Source: Burkholderiales bacterium (lineage in GTDB: Bacteria > Pseudomonadota > Gammaproteobacteria > Burkholderiales > WYBJ01). From it: 56,869 nucleotides of DNA. The notes below the pieces were generated by a model. That model saw only the letters and a program-made list of their open reading frames with translations, had not been told where the DNA came from and ran no database searches. This document shows, piece by piece, positions 25,599 through 33,244 of the stretch. Position 1 is the stretch's first letter, and every line of letters begins with the position of its first letter. The translations under genes were made by a program, and so were the position numbers. The stretch covers positions 1-56,869 of the forward strand of contig JADLAC010000013.1 in assembly GCA_020848435.1 (NCBI GenBank). Direction: 5' to 3'.

Positions 25599-25937
25599 AT
25601 GAACACGCGTACCCAAGTGTACCTGTGGGCGGCACAGCGCATGAGCGCGGTAGTGTTGGCCGTGTGCGTCCTGGTCCATCTCGGCACGCTGATCTATGCG
25701 GTGCAGGGCGGATTGAGCGCCACCGAGATACTCGGACGCAGCCGAGGCAGCGCGGCGTGGGCGGCATTCTACGGCGTGTTCGTGCTGGCCGTCGCGGTGC
25801 ATGCGCCGATCGGATTGCGCTCGGTTCTGGCCGAATGGTTGGGATGGCGCGGGACCGGGCTCGATGCCCTCGTCATCGTGGTCGCGCTCGCTATCGCGGC
25901 GCTCGGCATGCGCGCGCTGTGGGCGGTGATCGCATGA
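25599..25937 (+). CDS. SDH/FRD-like membrane anchor subunit (first)
   Basis: The 112-residue protein has three predicted membrane helices (AVVLAVCVLVHLGTLIYAV; AAFYGVFVLAVAVHAPIGL; ALVIVVALAIAALGMRAL). His27 and His68 inside helices 1 and 2 are possible heme b ligands. RMSAVVLAVCVLVH resembles SdhC/SdhD anchors. Its stop overlaps the start of the next gene. Confidence 0.75.
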   Translation: MNTRTQVYLWAAQRMSAVVLAVCVLVHLGTLIYAVQGGLSATEILGRSRGSAAWAAFYGVFVLAVAVHAPIGLRSVLAEWLGWRGTGLDALVIVVALAIAALGMRALWAVIA

Positions 25938-26281
25938 GAAACGACTGGCGCGCGCGCAGCCATGCCGGCTGGTGGGCTTTCCTGGTTCATCGCGTCTCTG
26001 GCATCCTGCTTACGCTCTTCCTGCCCCTGCACTTCCTGGCGCTGGGGCTCGCGCTCGAGGGCGAGGCTGCGCTGGATGCCGCACTGCGCTGGACCGAGCA
26101 ACCCTTGGTCAAGGCCGCCGAGGTCGTCCTCGTCGTGCTGCTCGCGGCGCACGCGGCGGGCGGGATCCGGCTGCTCATGTTGGAGTTCCTGCCCTGGCGG
26201 GAGTGGCACAAGACCTTGCTCGCCGTGGCGGGTGGCGTGACCCTTGCGGTCGGGGTCGGCTTTCTCTTGAACCTGGTATAG
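25934..26281 (+). CDS. SDH/FRD-like membrane anchor subunit (second)
   Basis: The 115-residue protein overlaps the first anchor by four bases (ATGA). It has WWAFLVHRVSGILLTLFLPLHFLALG, the HRxSG...H pattern of SdhC-type cytochrome b anchors. Two more helices follow (VVLVVLLAAHAAGGIRLLML; LLAVAGGVTLAVGVGFLL). With the first anchor it should hold the complex in the membrane and exchange electrons with quinone. Confidence 0.8.
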   Translation: MRNDWRARSHAGWWAFLVHRVSGILLTLFLPLHFLALGLALEGEAALDAALRWTEQPLVKAAEVVLVVLLAAHAAGGIRLLMLEFLPWREWHKTLLAVAGGVTLAVGVGFLLNLV

Positions 26282-26404
26282 CGCCGCAGGCTTGGGCAGC
26301 GACGTGAGCTCGAAGCGCGTATCGATGCAGAATCTGCGATAACAAACGCGGTGTCCGGCCCCGGATCGGCGGCGGGCAAAGCAAGGCTCTATGGGAGGCG
26401 CGAG

Positions 26405-27781
26405 GTGGCGAACAAGCCCAACCTGCTCATCATCCTGATCGACGACTTGCGCTACGACGAGTTCGGCGCGGGCGGCCATCCCTACATGCGGACCCCGCAC
26501 ATCGATCGTATCGCCCGCGAAGGCGCGTTGTTCGAACGCGCATTTCATACCACGCCGATCTGCTCGCCGAACCGGGCGTCGATCCTGACAGGGCAATATG
26601 CCAGCCGCCACGGCATCATCGACAACGTGGCGCGCGACCTCGCGAGCCATCGCCTGCCGAACTATCACCTGGAGCTGCAGCGCCTGGGCTACGAGACGGC
26701 GCACATCGGCAAGTGGCACATGGGCAACGACGGGCGTCCGCGACCGGGCTACGACACGTGGGTCGCCTTCGACGGTCACGGCAGGTTGTCCGATCCGCTG
26801 CTCAATATCGACGGCAGGTATGTCCCGCACCAGGGCTACGTCACGGACATCATGAACCGGATGGCCGTCGACTTCGTCGCGCGCAAGCACGACCGGCCCT
26901 GGTCGCTTTTTTTCGCCCACAAGGCCGTTCATCCCGATGCGGAACAAGCGGCCGATGGCACTTTTGCAATCGACGGCTACCGCGTGGCCGAGCGCCATCG
27001 TGATCTCTACCGCGATTGCGTGTTCCCGAAGAAGCCGAACATGCTGAGCGCGGCCGAAGTGATCCGCTCCAAGCCGGCGTGGACCGAAGCATTCGAGCTC
27101 AAGCGATCGGCTGCCTCGCGCGCGCTGCTTGCCGCGGTTCATTCGGGCGAGCAGGAAGAAATCCGCTTGCGCGCGCAAATGATGGCCGCCGTGGACGAGG
27201 GCGTGGGCATGCTGTTCGAGGCACTGGAGCGCAGCAACCAGCTCGACAATACCTTCATCCTGTTGCTCGGCGACAACGGCTATTTCTTCGGCGAGCACGG
27301 GCTCGGGCCGGAGCGGCGCTTCGCCTACGAAGAGGGCATCCGCGCGCCCTTCATCGCTCGCTTTCCGCGCCGCATCAAGCCGGGCACGCGCATCAGCGAC
27401 CTGGTGATCTGTCAGGACATCGCGCCGACGCTGCTCCAGCTCGCCGGCGGCCGGCCGAGGGCGCACATCCAGGGGCGCTCGCTGCTGCCGTTGTATTCCG
27501 GCAAGCGCGTACCCTGGCGCAAGTCCTTCCTGGTCGAGTACTGGGCCGAAAACGCGATGCCCTGGCTGGTTGGGATGACCTACAAGTGCGTGCGTACCAA
27601 GCGCTACAAGCTCATCCACTGGGTGAACCGAAGCCGCGACGGCGAGCTCGACGAGCTGTACGATCTCGAGCAGGATCCGTTCGAGCTCACCAACCTCAAC
27701 AATCGCCGCAGTGCCTTCGACGTACGCGAAAGACTCAAGCGAGAGCTGCGCCGGCTTACGGTGGAGGCGCTCGGTCTATAG
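26405..27781 (+). CDS. sulfatase (alkaline-phosphatase superfamily, Cys-type)
   Basis: The 458-residue protein starts KPNLLIILIDDLRYDEFG, giving the metal-binding aspartates, and has the formylglycine signature CSPNRASILTG with Cys53. GKWHMG and LGDNGYFFGEHGLG are also sulfatase/phosphonate-hydrolase marks. No signal peptide is visible, so it is cytoplasmic or uses an unseen route. The Cys must be converted to formylglycine by a separate enzyme not in the window. GTG 26405 follows GGGAGG; a GTG at 26351 is the alternative. The stop codon TAG (27779-27781) is the first three bases of a mobile-repeat end, so the natural C-terminus may have been changed. Confidence 0.87.
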   Translation: MANKPNLLIILIDDLRYDEFGAGGHPYMRTPHIDRIAREGALFERAFHTTPICSPNRASILTGQYASRHGIIDNVARDLASHRLPNYHLELQRLGYETAHIGKWHMGNDGRPRPGYDTWVAFDGHGRLSDPLLNIDGRYVPHQGYVTDIMNRMAVDFVARKHDRPWSLFFAHKAVHPDAEQAADGTFAIDGYRVAERHRDLYRDCVFPKKPNMLSAAEVIRSKPAWTEAFELKRSAASRALLAAVHSGEQEEIRLRAQMMAAVDEGVGMLFEALERSNQLDNTFILLLGDNGYFFGEHGLGPERRFAYEEGIRAPFIARFPRRIKPGTRISDLVICQDIAPTLLQLAGGRPRAHIQGRSLLPLYSGKRVPWRKSFLVEYWAENAMPWLVGMTYKCVRTKRYKLIHWVNRSRDGELDELYDLEQDPFELTNLNNRRSAFDVRERLKRELRRLTVEALGL

Positions 27782-27802
27782 GAGCGTGTCGGACTTGATT
27801 TC
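27779..27802 (+). repeat. MITE-family terminal repeat
   Basis: This matches the left terminus of the element at 33015 with one mismatch in 24. The following 13 bases (GCGCGATGCGTTG) match the inside of that element's right end read on the other strand. It supplies the sulfatase stop codon. Confidence 0.75.
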
Positions 27803-27900
27803 GCGCGATGCGTTGCGCGCCTTGCCGCGCTTCGGCGTCCTGCGTTATGGTGCGTCAAGGCGGTGGACGTCTTATCGATTGCGCGCAGGCGCGGAGGATC

Positions 27901-28863
27901 ATGCGTATGTGGCCCGTCATCTGGTCGATCGCGCTGGCTTTCACGGCAACGCTGGCGCAGGCTCAAAGCTATCCGGCGAGGCCGGTTCGAATCGTCGTTC
28001 CGTTCGCGCCGGGCGGGGCGACCGATATCGTGACCCGCATCGTCGCCCAGCGGCTCACAGATCTCTGGGGGCAGACCGTGGTGGTGGACAACCGCGCGGG
28101 CGCAGGCGGCAACATCGGCGGCGACATCGTGGCCAAGGCCGCGCCCGACGGCTACACCGTGTTGATGACCTCCGGCTCGATCGTGACGGCCAATCAGCAT
28201 ATGTACAAGAAGATGCCTTTCGACCCGGAACGCGACCTCATCGCCGTCACCAATGTGGCGAGCGGCCCGCAGATCGTCGCCGTCAACGCGAGCTTTCCCG
28301 GCAAGACGCTGCAGGATCTCATCGCCGCCGCGCGCGCCAAGCCCAAGGCGATCAACTTCGGCTCCGCGGGCTTCGGCACCCAGACGCATCTTGCCGCCGA
28401 GAACTTCATCACCGCCGCTGGCATCGACGTGACCCACGTGCCCTACAAGGGCGAGGGCCCGGCGCTGGCCGACCTGGTCGGCGGCCAGATCCAGTTCGTC
28501 ACGCCGAACCTGTCGGCCGCGATCGGTTTCGTGCAACAAGGCAAGCTGCGGGCACTGGCGGTTACGAGCAAGGAGCGCGTCAAGCAGCTTCCGAACGTAC
28601 CCACCGTGGCGGAGACGTTGAGCGGCTTCGAGAACCTCGGCTGGTTCGGCTTCGTGGTGCCGGCGGGAACGCCGAGCGCGATCGTGAACAGGATCCACCA
28701 GGATACGGTGAAGGTGCTGCAAGCCGCCGAGGTGCGCCAGCGCTTCGAGCAACTCGGCATGGCGCCGGTGGGCAACACGCCGAAGGCGTTCGCGCAAGCG
28801 ATCAAGGCCGAGTCGGCCGTGTGGGCGAAGGTCATCCGCGCCCGCAAGCTATACGTGGATTGA
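27901..28863 (+). CDS. Bug/TctC family substrate-binding protein
   Basis: The 320-residue exported receptor has a clear signal peptide (MRMWPVIWSIALAFTATLAQA). The core reads SYPARPVRIVVPFAPGGATD, VVVDNRAGAGGNIGGDIVA, APDGYTVLMTSGS and HVPYKGEGPALADLVGGQIQ. Its place between the lyase/sulfatase genes and the fumarase suggests it captures the acid this island consumes. GGAGG lies just before ATG 27901. No membrane TctA/TctB partner is present. Confidence 0.93.
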   Translation: MRMWPVIWSIALAFTATLAQAQSYPARPVRIVVPFAPGGATDIVTRIVAQRLTDLWGQTVVVDNRAGAGGNIGGDIVAKAAPDGYTVLMTSGSIVTANQHMYKKMPFDPERDLIAVTNVASGPQIVAVNASFPGKTLQDLIAAARAKPKAINFGSAGFGTQTHLAAENFITAAGIDVTHVPYKGEGPALADLVGGQIQFVTPNLSAAIGFVQQGKLRALAVTSKERVKQLPNVPTVAETLSGFENLGWFGFVVPAGTPSAIVNRIHQDTVKVLQAAEVRQRFEQLGMAPVGNTPKAFAQAIKAESAVWAKVIRARKLYVD

Positions 28864-28906
28864 GCGAACGCGCCCAGCCGATGCAGCGCGCAGCGAGGAC
28901 GTTGAC

Positions 28907-29782
28907 ATGAGAGTCGATCCCATCGAAGTTGAAGAGGCGGCCAAGGCGCTCTACATCCGGGCGCTGAAGTTGTTGCCGCCCGACATCAAGGCGGGATTCC
29001 GGAAGCTCGACTCAGCCGAGACGGACACGACCGGCAAAGCGGTGTTGGGGACCATGATTCGCAACATCGCCGTCGCCGAAGCGAACGACAACCTGCTCTG
29101 CCAGGATACCGGCATCCCGATCTACAACATCGTCATCGGCCGCAACGTCGCCGTCGACGGTTATGAATTGAAGCAGGCCATCGTTCGAGGTTGCGCGCGC
29201 GCGACCAAGGAGCATCCGCTGCGCTCCTCCGTGGTCCACCCGGTGACGCGCGGCAACGAGCACACGTCGTGCGGGCGTCTGGTGCCGGTCATCAATATCG
29301 ACTTTTCTGCCGACCCCGAGTCGCTGCGCATCGAGATGATCCCCAAGGGCAGCGGCTCGGAGAACAATTCCTGGCTGAAGATGGCCATTCCCGCCGACGG
29401 CATCGATGCGATCAAGACCTTCGTGATCGACTGCGTGCTGGAGGCGGGCGGAAAGACCTGTCCGCCCACCATCGTCGGTGTCGGCGTGGGCGGCACTGCC
29501 GATCTGTGCGTGCATTTGTCCAAGGTCGCGGCGACGCGCGCGCTCGGCTCGGTATGCGAGGATGCCGAAGGAGCCAGGCTCGAGCGCGAGCTCTCCGGCG
29601 TCGTCAACGCGCTCGGCATCGGCGCCCAGGGCCTCGGCGGCGATTCGACGGCCTTCGCCGTGCACGTCGAGACCGCGGCCACCCATATCACGATGAACCC
29701 CGTGGCGGTGAACATGCAGTGTCATTCCGCGCGCCGGGCGCGCGCGACCTTCACCCCGGCCGGGGTGTCGTACGGTTTCTAG
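28907..29782 (+). CDS. class I fumarate hydratase / tartrate dehydratase, alpha subunit
   Basis: The 291-residue subunit belongs to the 4Fe-4S hydro-lyases. Cluster ligands are expected in DNLLCQDTGIP, NEHTSCGRLVP and the later KTCPPTIVGVGVGGTAD. KGSGSENNSWLKM and HITMNPVAVNMQCHSARRA are family blocks. It needs the beta subunit, encoded at 30528 after an unrelated insertion. Fumarase versus L-tartrate dehydratase cannot be told from sequence by eye. Confidence 0.92.
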   Translation: MRVDPIEVEEAAKALYIRALKLLPPDIKAGFRKLDSAETDTTGKAVLGTMIRNIAVAEANDNLLCQDTGIPIYNIVIGRNVAVDGYELKQAIVRGCARATKEHPLRSSVVHPVTRGNEHTSCGRLVPVINIDFSADPESLRIEMIPKGSGSENNSWLKMAIPADGIDAIKTFVIDCVLEAGGKTCPPTIVGVGVGGTADLCVHLSKVAATRALGSVCEDAEGARLERELSGVVNALGIGAQGLGGDSTAFAVHVETAATHITMNPVAVNMQCHSARRARATFTPAGVSYGF

Positions 29783-29786
29783 CATC

Positions 29787-29898
29787 GGGGTCGGGTCTTG
29801 CACGTTGCAGCGGGATCAGGTCTTGCACGTTGCGCGAGCCGCGTAACAGGGTTCCGCAATCCAGACAGGAGACGGTGCAACGTGCAATGCCTGACCCC
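29787..29898. repeat. REP-like inverted repeat cluster
   Basis: Two direct copies (29787-29809 and 29810-29832) share GTCTTGCACGTTGC. A third copy in opposite orientation is at 29876-29898 (TGCAACGTGCAATGCCTGAC). The outer copies could pair over about 65 bases. The repeats match the style of REP elements moved by RAYT/IS200-like transposases. They separate the fumarase subunit genes. Confidence 0.65.
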
Positions 29899-29908
29899 AT
29901 TTCGAGCC

Positions 29909-30475
29909 ATGTTGGCTGCCCTGCTCGTGCTGGCGCTGCCGCTCGCTTCGGCCTTCGCGTTCGATGCTCGCGGCGTGCGTCTTCCACAGCGCGTCGCGAT
30001 CGCGCCCGGGGGGCACCAGCTGGTGCTCAATGGCGCCGGCGTGCACGAGCGCGCGCGCATCGAGCTGTACGTCGCCGGGCTCTATTTGTCGGCGCCGCAG
30101 GCGAATACCAAGGCCGTGCTCGCCGACCGGGGACCCAAGCGTCTGAGCCTCACGCTCCTGCGCGACAACGTGTCGGTGCGGTTGACGTCCGCGGTGCTCG
30201 AAGCGCTGCGCGACAATCTCACCGAGGCCGAAGCCGAATACCTGGGCGGCTCAATCGACGAGCTGGCGTGGGCGTTGAACCGGTTGAGCGTCGCGAAGAA
30301 AGGCGCGCTCGTGACGCTCGATTTCATCCCCGGCAGCGGTACGCGAATCGCGCTCGACGGCGTCGCGCACGATCGGGCCATCGCCGGCGAGGCGCTGTAT
30401 TCTGCCTTGCTCAAGGTGTGGCTGGGCGACGATCCCGTCGACCGTAAGCTGCGCTTGGCATTGCTCGGCCGCTGA
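29909..30475 (+). CDS. exported chalcone isomerase-like family protein
   Basis: The 188-residue protein starts with a signal peptide (MLAALLVLALPLASAFA). The chalcone isomerase-like fold of many proteobacterial periplasmic proteins follows: RIELYVAGLYLSAPQANTKAVLADRGPKRLSLTLLRDN and the late LVTLDFIPGSGTRIALDG..HDRAIAGEALYSALLKVWLGD. Plant-type flavonoid isomerisation is not implied; bacterial members are uncharacterised or bind fatty acids. ATG 29909 starts right after the REP-like repeats and is chosen for the signal peptide. It looks like a passenger between fumarase subunit genes. Confidence 0.78.
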   Translation: MLAALLVLALPLASAFAFDARGVRLPQRVAIAPGGHQLVLNGAGVHERARIELYVAGLYLSAPQANTKAVLADRGPKRLSLTLLRDNVSVRLTSAVLEALRDNLTEAEAEYLGGSIDELAWALNRLSVAKKGALVTLDFIPGSGTRIALDGVAHDRAIAGEALYSALLKVWLGDDPVDRKLRLALLGR

Positions 30476-30527
30476 GCGGCGCCACAGCGACGACTGCTAC
30501 AGCGCGAACCACTCGAAGAGGCAACGC

Positions 30528-31145
30528 ATGGCCCATTACGATTTCGACATGCCGATCTCGGACGCGCAGGTGCGCGCGCTGCGGGTCAATGACACGGTGA
30601 GCTTGAACGGTACGCTCTACGGCATTCGCGATGCCACCCAGATTCACATGTTCGATCGCGGTCGCAAGACCCGATTCGATCTGCGCGGTCACGCGGTGAT
30701 CCATACCGCGCCCAACGTGAAATGGGTGGGGGAGACCCAGGCCGCGCCGACCGGCTACGCGCCGCTGTGCGTCGGGACAACCACCAGCGCCCGCATGGAG
30801 CGCTTCACGCGCCCGCTCATGGAACAGTACGGCGTTCGCATCATCATCGGCAAGGGCGGCTTGTTCGCCGCCTCGCAGCGGGCTTTCGCCGATCTGGGCG
30901 GCGCGTATCTCGCGATCATCGGCGGGGCTGCCGCGCTCGAGACCACCTGGATCGAGCAAATCGAGGAGGTCGACCTGGATGACCTCAATCCCGAATCGCT
31001 ATGGAAGTTCCGGGTGAAAGGCTTCGGTCCGCTGCTGGTGGCGATGGATAGCCACGGCGGCAACCTCTACGGCACGATCGCCACGGCGGCGCAGGGGCGC
31101 CGCGCTGAAGTCCTGGCGGCGCTGGGTGTGGGCAGCGGCAAGTAG
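30528..31145 (+). CDS. class I fumarate hydratase / tartrate dehydratase, beta subunit
   Basis: The 205-residue subunit has the swivel-domain pattern DAQVRALRVNDTVSLNGTLYGIRDATQIHMF, the substrate-binding GTTTSARME, IIIGKGGL and FGPLLVAMDSHGGNLY. It forms the active enzyme with the alpha subunit at 28907-29782. A ribosome-site-like GAGG (30519-30522) precedes the ATG. It is followed 7 bp later by the SDH-like flavoprotein gene. Confidence 0.92.
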   Translation: MAHYDFDMPISDAQVRALRVNDTVSLNGTLYGIRDATQIHMFDRGRKTRFDLRGHAVIHTAPNVKWVGETQAAPTGYAPLCVGTTTSARMERFTRPLMEQYGVRIIIGKGGLFAASQRAFADLGGAYLAIIGGAAALETTWIEQIEEVDLDDLNPESLWKFRVKGFGPLLVAMDSHGGNLYGTIATAAQGRRAEVLAALGVGSGK

Positions 31146-31152
31146 GCGCGTC

Positions 31153-32877
31153 ATGCGTGCACTCACGACCGATCTGCTCATCCTGGGCGCCGGCGGCGCC
31201 GGACTGTTCGCGGCCTTGCACGCCCACAAGGCCGATCCGGCGCTCGACATCACCGTTGCCGTCAAGGGGCTGCTCGGCAAGTGCGGCTGCACGCGCATGG
31301 TACAAGGCGGCTACAACGTCGCACTGGCGAAGGAGGACTCGGTCGAGCGCCATTTCATGGACACGATCGAGGGCGGCAAGTGGCTGCCCGACCAGGAGCT
31401 CGCGTGGCAGTTGGTGGAGGTTGCGGTGGAGCGCATCCACGAGCTCGAGAACGAGCTCGGCTGCTTCTTCGATCGCAATCCGGACGGCAGCGTGCACCAG
31501 AAGGCTTTCGCCGGCCAGACCTTCGATCGGACTGTCCATAAAGGCGATCTCACCGGCATCGAAATCATCAACCGGCTTGCCGAGCAGGTCTGGGCGCGCA
31601 ACATCCGCCGCCTGGAAGAGCATCGCGCGATCGAGATCGTCCGCTCCCGGGACGGCGCTCGGGTCGCGGGCGTGGTGATGATCGATATTCGCACGGGCGA
31701 ATTCGTGTTCGTGCAGGCCAAGGCCGTGCTGCTCGCCACCGGCGGCGGACCGACCATGTACAAGTACCACACGCCCTCGGGCGACAAGACCTGCGACGGC
31801 ATGGCCATGGCCTTGCGTGCGGGACTCGCCCTGCGCGACATGGAGATGGTGCAGTTCCATCCCACCGGCCTGCTGGCCGGGACGCACACGCGCATGACGG
31901 GCACGGTGCTCGAAGAGGGGCTGCGTGGCGCGGGCGGGTTGCTGCTCAACGGCGCCAAGGAGCGCTTCATGCAGAAGTACGATCCGCGCGCCGAGCGGGC
32001 CACCCGCGACATCGTCTCGCGCGCGATCTACGACGAGATGCGCGCGGGCAACACCACCGCGAACGGCGGGGTCTATATCGCCATGGGACATCTCGGACCG
32101 GCCACCGTGCGCAGGCTGTTCAAGGGCATGGTCGAGCGCTGCGAGGATTGCGGCTTCGACCTGGCGGGCGGCTTGGTGGAAGTCGTTCCGACCGCGCACT
32201 ACATGATGGGCGGCGTGGTTTTCAACACCGATTGCACCACCGAGCTGCCGGGTTTGTTCGCCGCGGGCGAGGACACCGGCGGCGTTCACGGCGCTAACCG
32301 GCTCGGCGGCAACGGCGTCGCCAATTCCACCGTGTACGGCGGCATCGCCGGCGACCGGATGGCGCCGTGGCTCGCTCGGCACGGCGAGCTTTGCGAGCCC
32401 GATCGGGCGGCGATCGATGCGGCGATCGCACAAGCGCGCCATCCGCTGGCGCGTCCGCCGGGCGACCTGGGCGAAATCCGCGAGCGCCTGTACGATCTCA
32501 TGTGGGATGACGTCGGCATCGTGCGCGACCGTGCCGGGCTGGCGCGCGCGGCCGAGCGCCTCGACGAGCTGGAGGCGCGGTTGGATGAAACCGGTGTGGC
32601 CGAGGCCAATGTCGCCTTTAATCTCACCTGGCACGATTGGCTCAATCTGAAGAACCTCATCCTGGTGAGCAAGGCGATCGCCTGCGCCGCCCAGGCGCGT
32701 GAAGACTCGCGCGGCGCGCATTACCGCGCCGATTTCCCGCGCACCGGAGACCTTGCCGCGTCCGCCTATACCTGCGTGCGCTGGACCGCCGGGGGCTTCG
32801 ACATCGGCACGCGCGGCGTCGAATTCACGCGGGTGAAACCGGGTGAGACGCTGCTTGCGGACCCGGCAGTAGCCTGA
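31153..32877 (+). CDS. succinate dehydrogenase/fumarate reductase-like flavoprotein subunit
   Basis: The 574-residue FAD protein has the dinucleotide fold LLILGAGGAGLFAALHA (8-24). Active-site blocks are DMEMVQFHPTGL, LEEGLRGAGGLLLN, the proton-relay Arg near ERATRDIVSRAI, TAHYMMGGV and GVHGANRLGGNG. Where SdhA/FrdA have the His that binds FAD covalently (SHT), this protein has GCT with Cys46, so FAD is probably non-covalent. The C-terminal helical bundle carries RVKPGETLL. It would complete the complex with the iron-sulfur and anchor subunits encoded 5 kb upstream. The substrate may be fumarate/succinate or a related unsaturated acid. Confidence 0.87.
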   Translation: MRALTTDLLILGAGGAGLFAALHAHKADPALDITVAVKGLLGKCGCTRMVQGGYNVALAKEDSVERHFMDTIEGGKWLPDQELAWQLVEVAVERIHELENELGCFFDRNPDGSVHQKAFAGQTFDRTVHKGDLTGIEIINRLAEQVWARNIRRLEEHRAIEIVRSRDGARVAGVVMIDIRTGEFVFVQAKAVLLATGGGPTMYKYHTPSGDKTCDGMAMALRAGLALRDMEMVQFHPTGLLAGTHTRMTGTVLEEGLRGAGGLLLNGAKERFMQKYDPRAERATRDIVSRAIYDEMRAGNTTANGGVYIAMGHLGPATVRRLFKGMVERCEDCGFDLAGGLVEVVPTAHYMMGGVVFNTDCTTELPGLFAAGEDTGGVHGANRLGGNGVANSTVYGGIAGDRMAPWLARHGELCEPDRAAIDAAIAQARHPLARPPGDLGEIRERLYDLMWDDVGIVRDRAGLARAAERLDELEARLDETGVAEANVAFNLTWHDWLNLKNLILVSKAIACAAQAREDSRGAHYRADFPRTGDLAASAYTCVRWTAGGFDIGTRGVEFTRVKPGETLLADPAVA

Positions 32878-33014
32878 TCCGGGCGCCGCCGGGCCCCATC
32901 ATTCTTCACGGCTATCGGCGCTCGACGCATTCGCCCGCGCGCGGGAGACTTACCGCGCGACCTACAGGGCGAACGGCGACGCGGTGAGCGCCTCGCTTCC
33001 GGTCGGACTTTGCG

Positions 33015-33200
33015 TAGGAGCCTGTCGGACTTGATTTCACGTGTGCGACGGAGGCGATTTTCGCGCAGGGCGAGGAGGACGACGCAGCCGATAGCGAGAC
33101 TATCGGCAAGTCGTTCGACACCGCCGTGCGCGAAAAGCGCCCCGTCCCTTCGGGTTGCGCCCACAACGCATCGCGCGAAATCACGTCCGACAGGCTCCTA
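33015..33200. mobile_element. 186-bp MITE (non-autonomous element)
   Basis: The ends are 24-bp inverted repeats with one mismatch (left 33015-33038, right 33177-33200), starting TAGGAGCCTGTCGGAC and ending GTCCGACAGGCTCCTA. Outermost TA on both sides fits the TA target duplication of IS630/Tc1-mariner-type elements. No gene fits inside. Both strands carry short chance frames that are often mis-annotated. Related ends are at 125, 27779 and, decayed, 17238. The surrounding 32878-33244 gap holds nothing else recognisable. Confidence 0.8.
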
Positions 33201-33244
33201 GGCACGCCGTCGCTCGCCGCGCCCCCAGGTAAGGCGCGCGCGGC

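Noticed and set aside
33010..33205. Short open frames on both strands across 33010-33205
   Set aside because: They lie inside the MITE and begin and end in its inverted repeats.
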